A stretch of 64,000 nucleotides of DNA, from assembly GCA_910578275.1 (NCBI GenBank), contig CAJTPR010000006.1, positions 35,550-99,549 on the forward strand, given 5' to 3'. The position numbers and the translations under genes were made by a program. Source of the DNA: an uncultured Bacteroidales bacterium. GTDB taxonomy: Bacteria; Bacteroidota; Bacteroidia; Bacteroidales; P3. Under the pieces are notes generated by a model, which did not search any database, was not told where the DNA came from, and saw only the letters and a list, made by a program, of their open reading frames with translations. Within the stretch, counting starts at the first letter, position 1, and each line of letters opens with the position of its first letter. This document shows positions 43,859 to 51,885 of this stretch, piece after piece.

Positions 43859-43893
43859 AAAGGCGGAATCTTCGGATTTCGCCTTTTCTTTTT
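43859..43893 (+). terminator. Intrinsic terminator of ppdK
   Basis: A 12-bp stem (AAAGGCGGAATC with GATTTCGCCTTT, one G-T pair) closed by a TTCG tetraloop at 43871-43874, then a T-rich run to 43893. It lies 27 bases after the ppdK stop. Confidence 0.9.
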
Positions 43894-43923
43894 CCGAGGA
43901 TTGCAAAAATGCCGGCATCATCT

Positions 43924-43931
43924 TATCTTTA
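43924..43931 (+). promoter_or_regulatory. purH promoter -7 box
   Basis: TATCTTTA, one mismatch to TAnnTTTG, 30 bases before the purH ATG. Confidence 0.55.
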
Positions 43932-43961
43932 CTTGTTCTTGTAAAATCATAAATCACAGAA

Positions 43962-45521
43962 ATGGAAAAAATTATAAAATCGGCCTTGATTTCCGTATTT
44001 CATAAGGAAGGCGTGGACGACATATCGGCCGTGCTCAAACGTTTCGGCGTGAAGGTCTATTCCACGGGCGGGACCTACGACTACCTGAAGCAATCCGGCT
44101 TGGACGTATGCTCCGTGGAATCGGTGACGGGCTATCCGTCGATTCTGGGCGGCCGGGTAAAGACCTTGCATCCGGGCGTGATGGGGGGCATCCTGGGACG
44201 CAGGGATGAGGAAGACGACCTGCGTACCATGCGGCAATACAAGATTCCCGAGATAGACTTGGTGGTAGTGGACCTTTATCCGTTCGAACAGACCCTGGCT
44301 TCGGGCGCAAGCGACGCGGAAATCATCGAGAAGATAGACATAGGCGGCATTTCGCTTATCCGGGCGGGAGCGAAGAACTTCAACGACGTGCTGGTTGTTC
44401 CCTCCAAGGAACACTATGCCGAGGCGGCGCGGATCCTGGAACGGCAGTGCGCCACGACCTTGGACGAACGTCGTCGTTTCGCGGCTTACGCGTTCAGGAA
44501 AAGCGCGGCCTACGACAATGCCATCGGCCGTTATTTCGGAATGACGGTGCCGGATATGACCTCGGAGACAGCCGACGTCCCGTTGTCCCGGGAACCGTCC
44601 TTGGGTGGCATGCCGGCCCGGAACCGGGTCTTGCGTTATGGCGAGAATCCCCACCAGAAAGGGGCGTTCTACGGATCTTTGGAAAATTGTTTTGAACAGT
44701 TGCACGGCAAGGAAATATCGTACAACAACCTTCTGGATATCGACTCGGCGATGGCCTTGATGAAAGACTTCGGGCCGCGCCCCATGTTCGCCATCCTCAA
44801 GCACAACAACGCTTGCGGCTTGGCGGTACGCGAAACGGCAGAGGAGGCTTACCGGGATGCCTTGGCGGGCGATCCGGTGTCGGCTTTCGGCGGTGTGCTG
44901 GTTTCCAATACCCGTATCGACTTGGCCACGGCGCGGGAAATCGACAAGATTTTCCTGGAAGTGCTGCTGGCACCCGCTTACGAGGAGGAAGCCTTGCAGA
45001 CGTTGAAAAGCAAGAAAAACCGGGTCATCCTTCAATACAAGGATTTCAAGATGGGCGACCCGCTTATCCGTTCCTGTCTCAACGGGGTGTTGGTGCAAGA
45101 CCGCGACACGGTAGCCGAGGAGGCTTCGATGCTCAAGACCGTAACGAAAAAGGAACCGGCCGCGACGGAAATCGCCGACATGCTTTTTGCCAACCGTATC
45201 GTGAAACATAGCAAGTCGAACGCCATCGTCATCGCCAGGAACGGGCAGTTGCTCTCTTCGGGCGTGGGGCAGACCTCGCGCGTGGATGCCTTGCAGCAGG
45301 CCATCGAAAAGGCGAGGCATTTCGGTTTCGACCTGAACGGTGCCGTGGTGGCTTCCGATGCGTTCTTCCCGTTTGCCGATTGTGTGGAAATCGCGCATAA
45401 GGCGGGCATCACGGCATTTATCCAGCCCGGCGGTTCGGTGCGCGACGCCCAGTCCGTCGAATATTGCGACCGGAACGGCTTGGCGATGGTGTTCACGGGC
45501 GTGCGGCATTTCAGGCATTGA
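43962..45521 (+). CDS. purH: Bifunctional AICAR transformylase/IMP cyclohydrolase
   Basis: 519 residues. The N-terminal cyclohydrolase domain has STGGTYDYLKQSG and GGRVKTLHPGVMGGIL; the transformylase domain has RYGENPHQKGAFYG, ILKHNNACGLAV with the catalytic Lys-His pair, and DAFFPFADCVE. It catalyses the last two steps of IMP synthesis. The gene stands alone between the ppdK terminator and a 170-base gap that I find empty. Confidence 0.97.
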   Translation: MEKIIKSALISVFHKEGVDDISAVLKRFGVKVYSTGGTYDYLKQSGLDVCSVESVTGYPSILGGRVKTLHPGVMGGILGRRDEEDDLRTMRQYKIPEIDLVVVDLYPFEQTLASGASDAEIIEKIDIGGISLIRAGAKNFNDVLVVPSKEHYAEAARILERQCATTLDERRRFAAYAFRKSAAYDNAIGRYFGMTVPDMTSETADVPLSREPSLGGMPARNRVLRYGENPHQKGAFYGSLENCFEQLHGKEISYNNLLDIDSAMALMKDFGPRPMFAILKHNNACGLAVRETAEEAYRDALAGDPVSAFGGVLVSNTRIDLATAREIDKIFLEVLLAPAYEEEALQTLKSKKNRVILQYKDFKMGDPLIRSCLNGVLVQDRDTVAEEASMLKTVTKKEPAATEIADMLFANRIVKHSKSNAIVIARNGQLLSSGVGQTSRVDALQQAIEKARHFGFDLNGAVVASDAFFPFADCVEIAHKAGITAFIQPGGSVRDAQSVEYCDRNGLAMVFTGVRHFRH

Positions 45522-45691
45522 CGTTGCCTGATGCTCCGATTGTCATTGTCGACGCACATGCGGTTCCAAGGCTCGCATGGAAAGAACGGCGATGTGGCGA
45601 ATAGGCAAGGGGAACCGGTGACATGGTCCGTGTGACCGGGGCTGCGTAGAAAAACAGTCGTATTTCCGGACGGGGCAAGATCAGGGGAACA

Positions 45692-46348
45692 TCAGAAGAA
45701 ACGCCAGATTTCCCGTAGTATCGTTTCTTTGGCCATGTCATTGGGATTGGTGCCAGGCTGTCCTTCCGGAACGGGTTCTCCCAGCCTGTCGAACAGTTCC
45801 GTCCAAAAGGCCGGCATTTGGCCGTCGGCATCCCGGAATCGCATGGGACGGGCGGTGAAAAGCGGCTTGCCGCCGGCATCCCGGAAACTTTCGTAAACGA
45901 GTTCGGAACAATACATCATGCCGTTGTCGGGCAGGAAATGCCAGTCGTAGCTTTCGCCTAGGTGCGTTCGGGCGCGGGAAATCGCCTCGTTGACGGGAAA
46001 GTCCGTCTCGACTCGTTTGACGACGATGCCGGGTTTGCCTCCCAGGACAGGCGCGTTCGCAAGGAAATCATTCCAGGGAACAAGCGCCACGCCATCATGG
46101 CGGCTGGAAGCCTCCAATACATAGGGCGTGTCCTTTTCGACGGTCAGGATCGCCACGTGCGAGAACTTGATCGGCTCATGATGCGCCGTGGCTTGCACGA
46201 TGGCTTGCGAAAAGCCGGAATCCGCGGCCACGACGAACAGCAGGTCGCCCGTTCGCGGACGATAGTCGGCGGGGAATATCGATTCTTTTCGGCAGCAGCC
46301 CGTCAAAAGCAAAAGGAAAAGCAAGAAAAATCCGGGATTCTTTGTCAT
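45692..46348 (-). CDS. YiiX/NlpC-P60-like papain-fold lipoprotein
   Basis: 218 residues. A lipoprotein signal ends LLLLTGC (lipidated Cys18). The catalytic His is likely H64 (KFSHVAI) and the Cys C147 (MMYCSELVYESF), an order (His before Cys) seen in permuted papain-fold enzymes such as YiiX/YebB. The substrate could be a cell-wall peptide or lipid-linked amide; it is unproven. It ends at 45692 with a 170-base gap to purH and follows the TrmH-type gene by 3 bases. Confidence 0.82.
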   Translation of the reverse strand: MTKNPGFFLLFLLLLTGCCRKESIFPADYRPRTGDLLFVVAADSGFSQAIVQATAHHEPIKFSHVAILTVEKDTPYVLEASSRHDGVALVPWNDFLANAPVLGGKPGIVVKRVETDFPVNEAISRARTHLGESYDWHFLPDNGMMYCSELVYESFRDAGGKPLFTARPMRFRDADGQMPAFWTELFDRLGEPVPEGQPGTNPNDMAKETILREIWRFF

Positions 46349-46351
46349 CTT

Positions 46352-47170
46352 TCAACCCGCCATCGATTTGCGACGGCTGATTTCGGCGCAGAGGATGGCC
46401 GTCGCCATGGCCGCGTTGAGCGATTCGGCACCGGTAGGGGCATGTCGGGGCGAAGCGGGAATCGTGATTCTCGTATGAACGGCTTTCTCGAAATCGGCCC
46501 CGATGCCATGGGCCTCGTTACCGATGACGTACCAAGCATTTTCGGTATCCAAAGGACTTTGATAGATGCTCTCTCCCTGCATGAAGGTTCCGAATACCTG
46601 GACGGGAAACGGTTTTCGGCGCATGAGTCCGAGAAAATCTTCCCGGGAAGCGACATGCACGGGAACGAGTCCCGCCGATCCCATGGAAGACTGGATACAT
46701 TTGGGCTGGTAGGCATCGGCGCAGCCTTCGGTGCAGAGAATCCTGCCGATGCCGAACCAGTCGGCCAGGCGCAGGATCGTGCCCATGTTCCCCGGGTCGC
46801 GCAATTCGTCCAGCAACAGGCTGGTTCCCGAAAAGAGGGTTTCCTCGCCGGGCAGGGAGGTATCGGGCTGGCGGCAGAGCATCCAGACTTCTTGCGGGCT
46901 TTCCAGCCCGCTGATGCGTTCCAGTTCCTTTTGTGAAATCTCGATTTTTTCCGCCTGTCGTCCGTTTTCCCGTTCCCAACGGAGCAAAAGCCGCTGGTTC
47001 TTTTCATTTTCCCACCAGGATTCCACGGCCAATACCTTTTCTATCGGCAGGGAAGACTGGAGCAAGACTTCGGCCACCTTGGGCGTTTCGGCCACGAATA
47101 CGCCGTCTTGCCTGCGAAACTTCTTCTGCTGGTAGCCTTTGAACCGTCTTATCGTGGAAGAACCGAGCAT
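46352..47170 (-). CDS. TrmH family RNA 2'-O-methyltransferase
   Basis: 272 residues. The SPOUT motifs are RDPGNMGTILRLADWFGIG, VIGNEAHGIG and SLNAAMATAILCAE, giving the knot-type SAM site. It methylates a ribose 2'-OH in tRNA or rRNA; the specific target is not deducible. I chose the start at 47170; the longer frame to 47215 runs backward through the terminator hairpin and over the -7 box at 47190-47197. It precedes the hydrolase by 3 bases. Confidence 0.88.
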   Translation of the reverse strand: MLGSSTIRRFKGYQQKKFRRQDGVFVAETPKVAEVLLQSSLPIEKVLAVESWWENEKNQRLLLRWERENGRQAEKIEISQKELERISGLESPQEVWMLCRQPDTSLPGEETLFSGTSLLLDELRDPGNMGTILRLADWFGIGRILCTEGCADAYQPKCIQSSMGSAGLVPVHVASREDFLGLMRRKPFPVQVFGTFMQGESIYQSPLDTENAWYVIGNEAHGIGADFEKAVHTRITIPASPRHAPTGAESLNAAMATAILCAEISRRKSMAG

Positions 47171-47189
47171 CTTGGTGATTTTTGGGGCG

Positions 47190-47197
47190 GCAAGATA
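47190..47197 (-). promoter_or_regulatory. Candidate promoter -7 box of the TrmH-type gene
   Basis: The minus strand reads TATCTTGC, two mismatches to TAnnTTTG, 20 bases before the chosen start. It lies directly after the rplI terminator. Confidence 0.4.
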
Positions 47198-47200
47198 CGA

Positions 47201-47232
47201 AAAAAGCCGCTTCATCTATGAAGCGGCTTTTT
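47201..47232 (-). terminator. Terminator of the rpsF-rpsR-rplI operon
   Basis: A perfect 14-bp inverted repeat (left arm 47201-47214, right arm 47219-47232) around a 4-base loop, with A runs on the plus strand that read as T runs on the minus strand. It lies 16 bases after the rplI stop. The A/T symmetry means it could also work on the plus strand. Confidence 0.92.
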
Positions 47233-47247
47233 GAAAGTCCGGAACGA

Positions 47248-47697
47248 TTATTCGGAAAAAACGTCCAACGTGATTTCGGCCTTGACTTCGCGGTGAAGGT
47301 CGATCTTGGCCTTGTGCTGGCCGATTTCCTTGATGGCTTCGCCGGGAATGGTGATTTTCTTGCGGTCGATCTCGATGCCGTGCTGTTCTTTCAGCGCGTC
47401 GGAAATCTGAATGGAGTTTACCGATCCGAAAATCTTGCCCGAAGTGCCGGCCTTGGCGGCGATCTTTACGACGATGCCGTTCAACTTGCCCGCCAACGCT
47501 TCGGCGTCGTTCTTGATTTTTTCTTCCTTGAAAGCGCGTTGTTTCAGGTTTTCGGCACGCATCTTCTTCAAGCCTGCGGTCGCGGGCAGGGCGTAACCCT
47601 GGGGAATGAGGAAGTTGTTGGCGTAACCGTTCTTGACAGTAACTATGTCGTCTTTGTAGCCCAAGTTGGCCACGTCTTTGATCAAAATGATTTCCAT
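47248..47697 (-). CDS. rplI: 50S ribosomal protein L9
   Basis: 149 residues. The N-terminal domain (MEIILIKDVANLGYKDDIVT and VKNGYANNFLIPQGYA) binds 23S rRNA; a long connecting helix leads to the C-terminal domain. The length is standard. Third gene of the rpsF-rpsR-rplI operon, 14 bases after rpsR, with a terminator after it. Confidence 0.97.
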   Translation of the reverse strand: MEIILIKDVANLGYKDDIVTVKNGYANNFLIPQGYALPATAGLKKMRAENLKQRAFKEEKIKNDAEALAGKLNGIVVKIAAKAGTSGKIFGSVNSIQISDALKEQHGIEIDRKKITIPGEAIKEIGQHKAKIDLHREVKAEITLDVFSE

Positions 47698-47711
47698 TCT
47701 CTATATCCTCC

Positions 47712-47978
47712 TTACTTTAACAAGTCGCCTACATAGGGCATAAGGGCCAAGTGACGGGCGCGCTTGATGGCCTGGGCTACTTTCTTTTGATATTTTTCCG
47801 AAGTACCGGTGATGCGACGAGGCAGGATCTTGCCTTGTTCGTTCACGAACTTCAAAAGGAAGTCGGCATCCTTGTAATCGATGTATTTGATACCGCTCTT
47901 CTTGAAACGGCACCATTTCTTCTTCTTCGTATCTACCGCAATCGGGGTGAGATATTTAATGTCGTTATCTACTGCCAT
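47712..47978 (-). CDS. rpsR: 30S ribosomal protein S18
   Basis: 88 residues with the S18 core IDYKDADFLLKFVNEQGKIL and the basic block RRITGTSEKYQKKVAQAIKR that binds 16S rRNA next to S6. It sits 4 bases after rpsF, in the conserved S6-S18-L9 order. Confidence 0.97.
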   Translation of the reverse strand: MAVDNDIKYLTPIAVDTKKKKWCRFKKSGIKYIDYKDADFLLKFVNEQGKILPRRITGTSEKYQKKVAQAIKRARHLALMPYVGDLLK

Positions 47979-47982
47979 CGCT

Positions 47983-48336
47983 CTACTTGTTTTCGGGGTT
48001 TACAACTTCTTTCTTGGCCGCACGCTTCTTTTCGTTATAGGCGACAGCGTGCTTGTCCAGTTTGGTCGTGAGGAAACGCAACATCTTCTCGTCACGGCGG
48101 AAAGCGGTCTCCAACACGTCGATGGCCTTTCCTTCGGCCTTGAACTCCAGCAGGTAATAGAACCCGGTGGCTTTCTTCTGGATGGGATACGCCAGTTTCT
48201 TCAATCCCCAATCGTCTTCGAAGACGATTTCGGCACCTTGCTCGGTAAGCAACGTCCGGTACCTCTTTACCGCTTCCTTCATCTGTTCTTCAGACAAAAC
48301 GGGAGTCATAATGAAAACGGTTTCGTACTGATTCAT
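47983..48336 (-). CDS. rpsF: 30S ribosomal protein S6
   Basis: 117 residues. The RNP-like fold opens MNQYETVFIMTPVLSEEQMK and contains EDDWGLKKLAYPIQKKATGF. The protein pairs with S18 on the platform of the small subunit. First gene of the operon, with a consensus promoter 63 bases upstream. Confidence 0.97.
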   Translation of the reverse strand: MNQYETVFIMTPVLSEEQMKEAVKRYRTLLTEQGAEIVFEDDWGLKKLAYPIQKKATGFYYLLEFKAEGKAIDVLETAFRRDEKMLRFLTTKLDKHAVAYNEKKRAAKKEVVNPENK

Positions 48337-48398
48337 CGTTTTACTTTGTTAAAAGGTTATTAAACAATTTGTTTTTGCCAAAACGGGCAAAAAGCCCG

Positions 48399-48430
48399 CA
48401 AAGGTACGTAAATTCGGTGAAAAACACAAA
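48399..48430 (-). promoter_or_regulatory. rpsF operon promoter, full consensus
   Basis: On the minus strand TTTG (48427-48430) is followed after exactly 20 nt by TACCTTTG (48399-48406). It matches the Bacteroidota consensus at every position. Confidence 0.85.
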
Positions 48431-48538
48431 CCGGGAAGAACGGCGGACATCGTCCTTGCGGCTTGCAATCCGTCCGCCGGCCGGATCCGGCCCTGGGGCG
48501 AAGGTGTGGACGTCGGCTGGATGAGGCCGGATATGAAA

Positions 48539-48564
48539 ACGCCCGATTCCGCGGAATCGGGCGT
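48539..48564. terminator. Hairpin after tRNA-Ala, possible two-way terminator
   Basis: An 11-bp stem (ACGCCCGATTC with GAATCGGGCGT) around CGCG, 15 bases beyond the 3' end of tRNA-Ala. The tail is TTTT on the minus strand and TTTTTT on the plus strand. Confidence 0.75.
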
Positions 48565-48578
48565 TTTTTCTTGTCACG

Positions 48579-48651
48579 TGGAGCATATGGGACTCGAACC
48601 CACTACCTTTTGATTGCGAACCAAACGCTCTACCAGATGAGCTAATGCCCC
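48579..48651 (-). tRNA. tRNA-Ala (anticodon CGC)
   Basis: 73 nucleotides. The acceptor stem GGGGCAT pairs with ATGCTCC and holds the G3:U70 wobble that identifies alanine tRNA; the discriminator is A73. The D arm is GCTC-ATCTGGTA-GAGC, the anticodon loop TTCGCAA gives anticodon CGC for codon GCG, and the T loop is TTCGAGT. CCA is not encoded, so it must be added by nucleotidyltransferase. Confidence 0.95.
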
Positions 48652-48705
48652 GTTTTTTCCCGGTTTCCGTCGCGAACCGGACGGTACCGTGCTCGAAAGA
48701 GAGTG

Positions 48706-48713
48706 CAAAGGTA
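48706..48713 (-). promoter_or_regulatory. tRNA-Ala promoter -7 box
   Basis: The minus strand reads TACCTTTG, a perfect box about 55 bases upstream of the tRNA 5' end. Confidence 0.65.
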
Positions 48714-48737
48714 CGAAAAAAATTTTTTTGCATTTCG

Positions 48738-48745
48738 TATCTTCG
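48738..48745 (+). promoter_or_regulatory. Candidate promoter -7 box of the prenyltransferase operon
   Basis: TATCTTCG, one mismatch to TAnnTTTG, 20 bases before the ATG at 48765. Confidence 0.45.
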
Positions 48746-48764
48746 CGGGTTTTTAGCGAAAATT

Positions 48765-49766
48765 ATGAAAAAGATAGCCTTCTGGTACCATAACGCCCGT
48801 CCCATCGCCTTGCCGCAAAGTCTTTTGCCGGCCATTACGGCCGTTGCCTCCGCCTCGAGCCTCGAAACTTTTTCCTGGTTGCCCGCGTTGCTGGCCGTGG
48901 CAGGGGTGGCGCTCGCCCATCTGGGAATGAACCTGGCCGACGACTGGTTCGACTATCAGGTCCGTTCGGGAGAAACACGTCAGGAACTGGCTTCCGACGG
49001 CATGCGGGCACGTGTGGTCAAATATCCCTACCTCACCTCGGGGCAGGCTACGCCCCGTCAGCTTCTGGCGGCCACCGCCGTGTTCTTGTCGCTGGCGGCG
49101 GTCATCGGCCTCGTGCTGGCTTTCATGCGCGGCATGACTGTCGTCTACATGGCGATGATAGCCTTTTTCGTGGGTATTTCCTATTCCGGGAAGCCTTTCC
49201 GGCTTTGTTTCAAAGGATGGGGCGAAGCCGTCATTTTCCTGATGTTCGGGCCTCTGTTGATGACCGGCGTCTTTTATGCGGCCACGGGCGTGTTTTCGGG
49301 CAAGATAGCCTGGATCTCGGTGGCGGTGGGGCTGTTGGTGGCCAACATCGTCTACACGCATTCGATCATGGACGCCGAACCCGACAAGCGCATGGGCAAA
49401 TACACCATGGCGCACCTCATGGGCGGGGCCAAGAGGCGGATCTTGCTTTCGGCCATGTTCAATTTCTTGCCCTACCTGCTCGTTTCCGCAGGGGTGGCGT
49501 GCAGGCAGCTGCATCCCGCTTACCTGGCCACTTGGGCGGTATTCCCGCTTTCGCTCTGGCTTGTGCGTTCGTTGCGTTCCTTCTGTTCGGGAAAGGAAGA
49601 GGAAGCGCGCACTCGTTGGTGGGTCGCTCCCGAGAAGGATTTCGAGGCCTATCGCAAGGCCGGCGTGGAATGGTTCATGCTGCGCTGGCTCACGTCACGC
49701 AACATCATCATGTTCTTTTGCCTCGTGTTGCTGGTAGTGGGTTTCGTGTTTCCTGAAAACTGGTAA
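48765..49766 (+). CDS. UbiA superfamily prenyltransferase
   Basis: 333 residues with about eight or nine membrane helices. The first Asp-rich motif is NLADDWFDYQ (N56, D59, D60, D63) and the second is IMDAEPDKRMGKYTMAHLMG (D203, D207), which bind the Mg-diphosphate of the prenyl donor. The second motif resembles MenA. It joins a prenyl chain to an aromatic or other acceptor in the membrane; menaquinone synthesis is one option. The radical SAM gene overlaps its stop by one base, so the two act together. Start at 48765 is set by the hydrophobic N-terminus and the -7 box. Confidence 0.85.
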   Translation: MKKIAFWYHNARPIALPQSLLPAITAVASASSLETFSWLPALLAVAGVALAHLGMNLADDWFDYQVRSGETRQELASDGMRARVVKYPYLTSGQATPRQLLAATAVFLSLAAVIGLVLAFMRGMTVVYMAMIAFFVGISYSGKPFRLCFKGWGEAVIFLMFGPLLMTGVFYAATGVFSGKIAWISVAVGLLVANIVYTHSIMDAEPDKRMGKYTMAHLMGGAKRRILLSAMFNFLPYLLVSAGVACRQLHPAYLATWAVFPLSLWLVRSLRSFCSGKEEEARTRWWVAPEKDFEAYRKAGVEWFMLRWLTSRNIIMFFCLVLLVVGFVFPENW

Positions 49767-50659
49767 TGATGAAAAAGATGCTTTATCTGGCGTGGTGGTT
49801 TTTCCGCGCCCGTTTCCTGGGGCGTCGCGCCCCTTTGCAGACGGTGTTGTTCATCGGCGACCGTTGCAACCTGCAATGCAAGCATTGCAGCGTGTATCGC
49901 AAGGAGAACCCGCACCAAATGACGTATGAGCAAGTCAGGGAGCACTTGGTCTATTCCTATTCGCTCGGTTCGCGTTTCGTGGACTTCGAGGGGGGAGAGA
50001 CCATGCTTTGGCGGGACGGGGAAAAGGACATCAACGACCTGACGGACCTGGCCAGGCGGATCGGCTTCTTTTCGGCCACGATCACGACCAACGCCCAGTT
50101 GCCTTTTCCGGATTGCCGGGCGGATTCGGTGTGGGTGAGTCTCGACGGTACGGGTTCCTATCACGAAGCCGTGCGCGGACAAGGGACTTTCGCCCGTCTG
50201 GAAAAGAACATCGCCACCGCCGCCCACCCTCATCTTAGCGTGAACATGGTCGTCAACACGCTCAACTGGCAGGATGTGGACAATACGATGGCCTATGTCA
50301 AGGACAACCCGCATATCGAATCGATAAGCATAAATTTCCATACGCCTTTCCCCGGAACGGAATATCTGAGCCTGGACAAGGAACGTCGTGACCGGATCAT
50401 CGACAAGGTCATCGATTACAAGAAAAGAGGGTATCCCGTCATGAATTCGGTTTCGGGGCTCAGGAAAATGCGTTCGGGTCATTTCAAGCGGCGTTGCTGG
50501 GTGACCAATTTCATCTATCCCGACGGCAGCCGTGGCCTGTGCCTGGGTGACGGGACAGGCATCTGCAAGGATTGCGGCTTTTGCATGGCAGGGGAGATGG
50601 CCAGCCTTTTCGCGTTCAGGCCCGATACCGTCCGGGCGGGTCTGAAACTGAGGGTGTGA
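49766..50659 (+). CDS. Radical SAM protein with extra C-terminal cysteines
   Basis: 297 residues. The radical SAM motif CNLQCKHC (C34, C38, C41) binds the SAM cluster; GGE-like FEGGETMLW follows. The C-terminal part has a Cys group (RCWVTN, CLGDG, CKDCGFC) that may hold an auxiliary cluster, as in SPASM-like proteins. The first residues (LYLAWWFFRARFLG) are hydrophobic and may touch the membrane. It overlaps the prenyltransferase by one base (TAATG), so they are translationally coupled. The substrate is unknown. Confidence 0.82.
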   Translation: MMKKMLYLAWWFFRARFLGRRAPLQTVLFIGDRCNLQCKHCSVYRKENPHQMTYEQVREHLVYSYSLGSRFVDFEGGETMLWRDGEKDINDLTDLARRIGFFSATITTNAQLPFPDCRADSVWVSLDGTGSYHEAVRGQGTFARLEKNIATAAHPHLSVNMVVNTLNWQDVDNTMAYVKDNPHIESISINFHTPFPGTEYLSLDKERRDRIIDKVIDYKKRGYPVMNSVSGLRKMRSGHFKRRCWVTNFIYPDGSRGLCLGDGTGICKDCGFCMAGEMASLFAFRPDTVRAGLKLRV

Positions 50660-50681
50660 AGAATTTTTGTATTTTCGCAAG

Positions 50682-51482
50682 ATGTTTTGCAGTAAATTAA
50701 GGTATGTCACGGTCCTTGCCTGTGCCGTCTTCTTGTGTGGTTGTGCCTATCAAAAGGAATACAATCAGATAAGCAAGAAAGGCACGGTGGAGGAGAAATA
50801 CAACTTCGCCCTCAAGGCCTACGACAAGCAGGACTACAGGAAGTCGAGTTCCATTTTCGAGGAACTCCTGCCTCTTTTCCGAGGCAAGGACGCCCTTGAC
50901 GGCCTGCTCTACAACCTGGCCTATTCGTATTTCTACGACAAGGACTACTTCATGGCCGCCTACTATTTCCGCACCCTTGCCCGCCAGTTTCCCAACGGAC
51001 AGCGCGTGGAAGAGGCCACCTACATGTCCGCCTACTGCAAAAGCCTGGAATCGCCCGACTTCCGGCTCGACCAAAGCGCCACCAAGGAAGCCATCAAGCA
51101 GTTGCAGCTGTATATCAACTATTATCCCGAAAGCCGCAGGGTGGAAGAGGCCAGCCGCCTGATCGTGGAAATGCGTGCCAAGTTGGCCCTCAAGGCGTTC
51201 AACATCGCAGGAATGTACTATAGGCGGGGATTGTACAACGCGGCCGCCATCACGTTCAACAACTTCCTGCGCGACTATCCCGAATCGCCCGACAGGGAAC
51301 AGGCGATGTTCCTCATGCTCAAGAGCCGTTTCCTGTATGCCAAGAACAGCTTCAAGCATTTGCAGCCGGAACGCTATCGCAAGGTGCTCGACATCTACGA
51401 CATGTTCCTGCGCAACTACGCCGGATCCCGCTACCGGGAAGATGCCGACAAGTTCGTGGCCATTGCCAGGGAGCGCATATAA
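50682..51482 (+). CDS. bamD: Outer membrane assembly lipoprotein BamD
   Basis: 266 residues. The lipoprotein signal ends FLCGC (lipidated Cys21). The mature part is five or so TPR-like helical pairs (for example YNFALKAYDKQDYRKSSSIF and AAYYFRTLARQFPNGQRVEE) as in BamD/YfiO, ending with NSFKHLQPERYRKVLDIYDM. BamD works with BamA to insert beta-barrels. The ATG at 50682 is chosen; an in-frame TTG 15 bases upstream lacks support. It precedes the omega gene by 43 bases. Confidence 0.9.
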   Translation: MFCSKLRYVTVLACAVFLCGCAYQKEYNQISKKGTVEEKYNFALKAYDKQDYRKSSSIFEELLPLFRGKDALDGLLYNLAYSYFYDKDYFMAAYYFRTLARQFPNGQRVEEATYMSAYCKSLESPDFRLDQSATKEAIKQLQLYINYYPESRRVEEASRLIVEMRAKLALKAFNIAGMYYRRGLYNAAAITFNNFLRDYPESPDREQAMFLMLKSRFLYAKNSFKHLQPERYRKVLDIYDMFLRNYAGSRYREDADKFVAIARERI

Positions 51483-51525
51483 GTCCGCGAAAGCACAGTG
51501 AGAATCTTAAAATATCATATAAACG

Positions 51526-51876
51526 ATGGATTACAAGAAAATCAAAGCTACCCATGACGCCGTTACCCGCGACCTTTCCAATTTCGACAAGGAAACGGGC
51601 AACCTCTATGAAACCGTGGTGAACCTTTCCAAACGGGCCAACCAGATTTCTTCTTCCTTGCGTCAGGAACTGGTGAACAAGATTTCGGAATTTTCCGCGC
51701 AGAACGTGGCCGGCGAGGGCATAGACGAGATTTACGAGAATCGCGAGCAGATAGAGATCGCCCGTTATTACGAGCAGTTGCCCAAACCCAGTCTCATCGC
51801 CACCCAGGAACTTCTGGACGGCACGCTCAAGTTCAGGCGCGCCGGAGGGGAAACGCCTGCCGAAAGCGCCCTTTAA
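51526..51876 (+). CDS. rpoZ: RNA polymerase omega-like subunit (Rpb6 type)
   Basis: 116 residues. The region ETGNLYETVVNLSKRANQIS matches the omega/Rpb6 fold that helps assemble the beta' subunit. The form with a long C-terminal extension is typical of Bacteroidota. It sits between bamD and coaBC, an order often seen in this phylum. Confidence 0.8.
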   Translation: MDYKKIKATHDAVTRDLSNFDKETGNLYETVVNLSKRANQISSSLRQELVNKISEFSAQNVAGEGIDEIYENREQIEIARYYEQLPKPSLIATQELLDGTLKFRRAGGETPAESAL

Positions 51877-51885
51877 GCCTTGGAG

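Noticed and set aside
45522..45691. Hidden gene or RNA after purH
   Set aside because: I see no start with a plausible protein, no stem-loop with T run and no conserved RNA core.
47170..47215. Longer start of the TrmH-type gene
   Set aside because: It would be translated from the terminator hairpin of the ribosomal operon.
48539..48564. GC-rich palindrome as an operator or mobile-element end
   Set aside because: Position and T runs on both sides suit a terminator for the adjacent tRNA.
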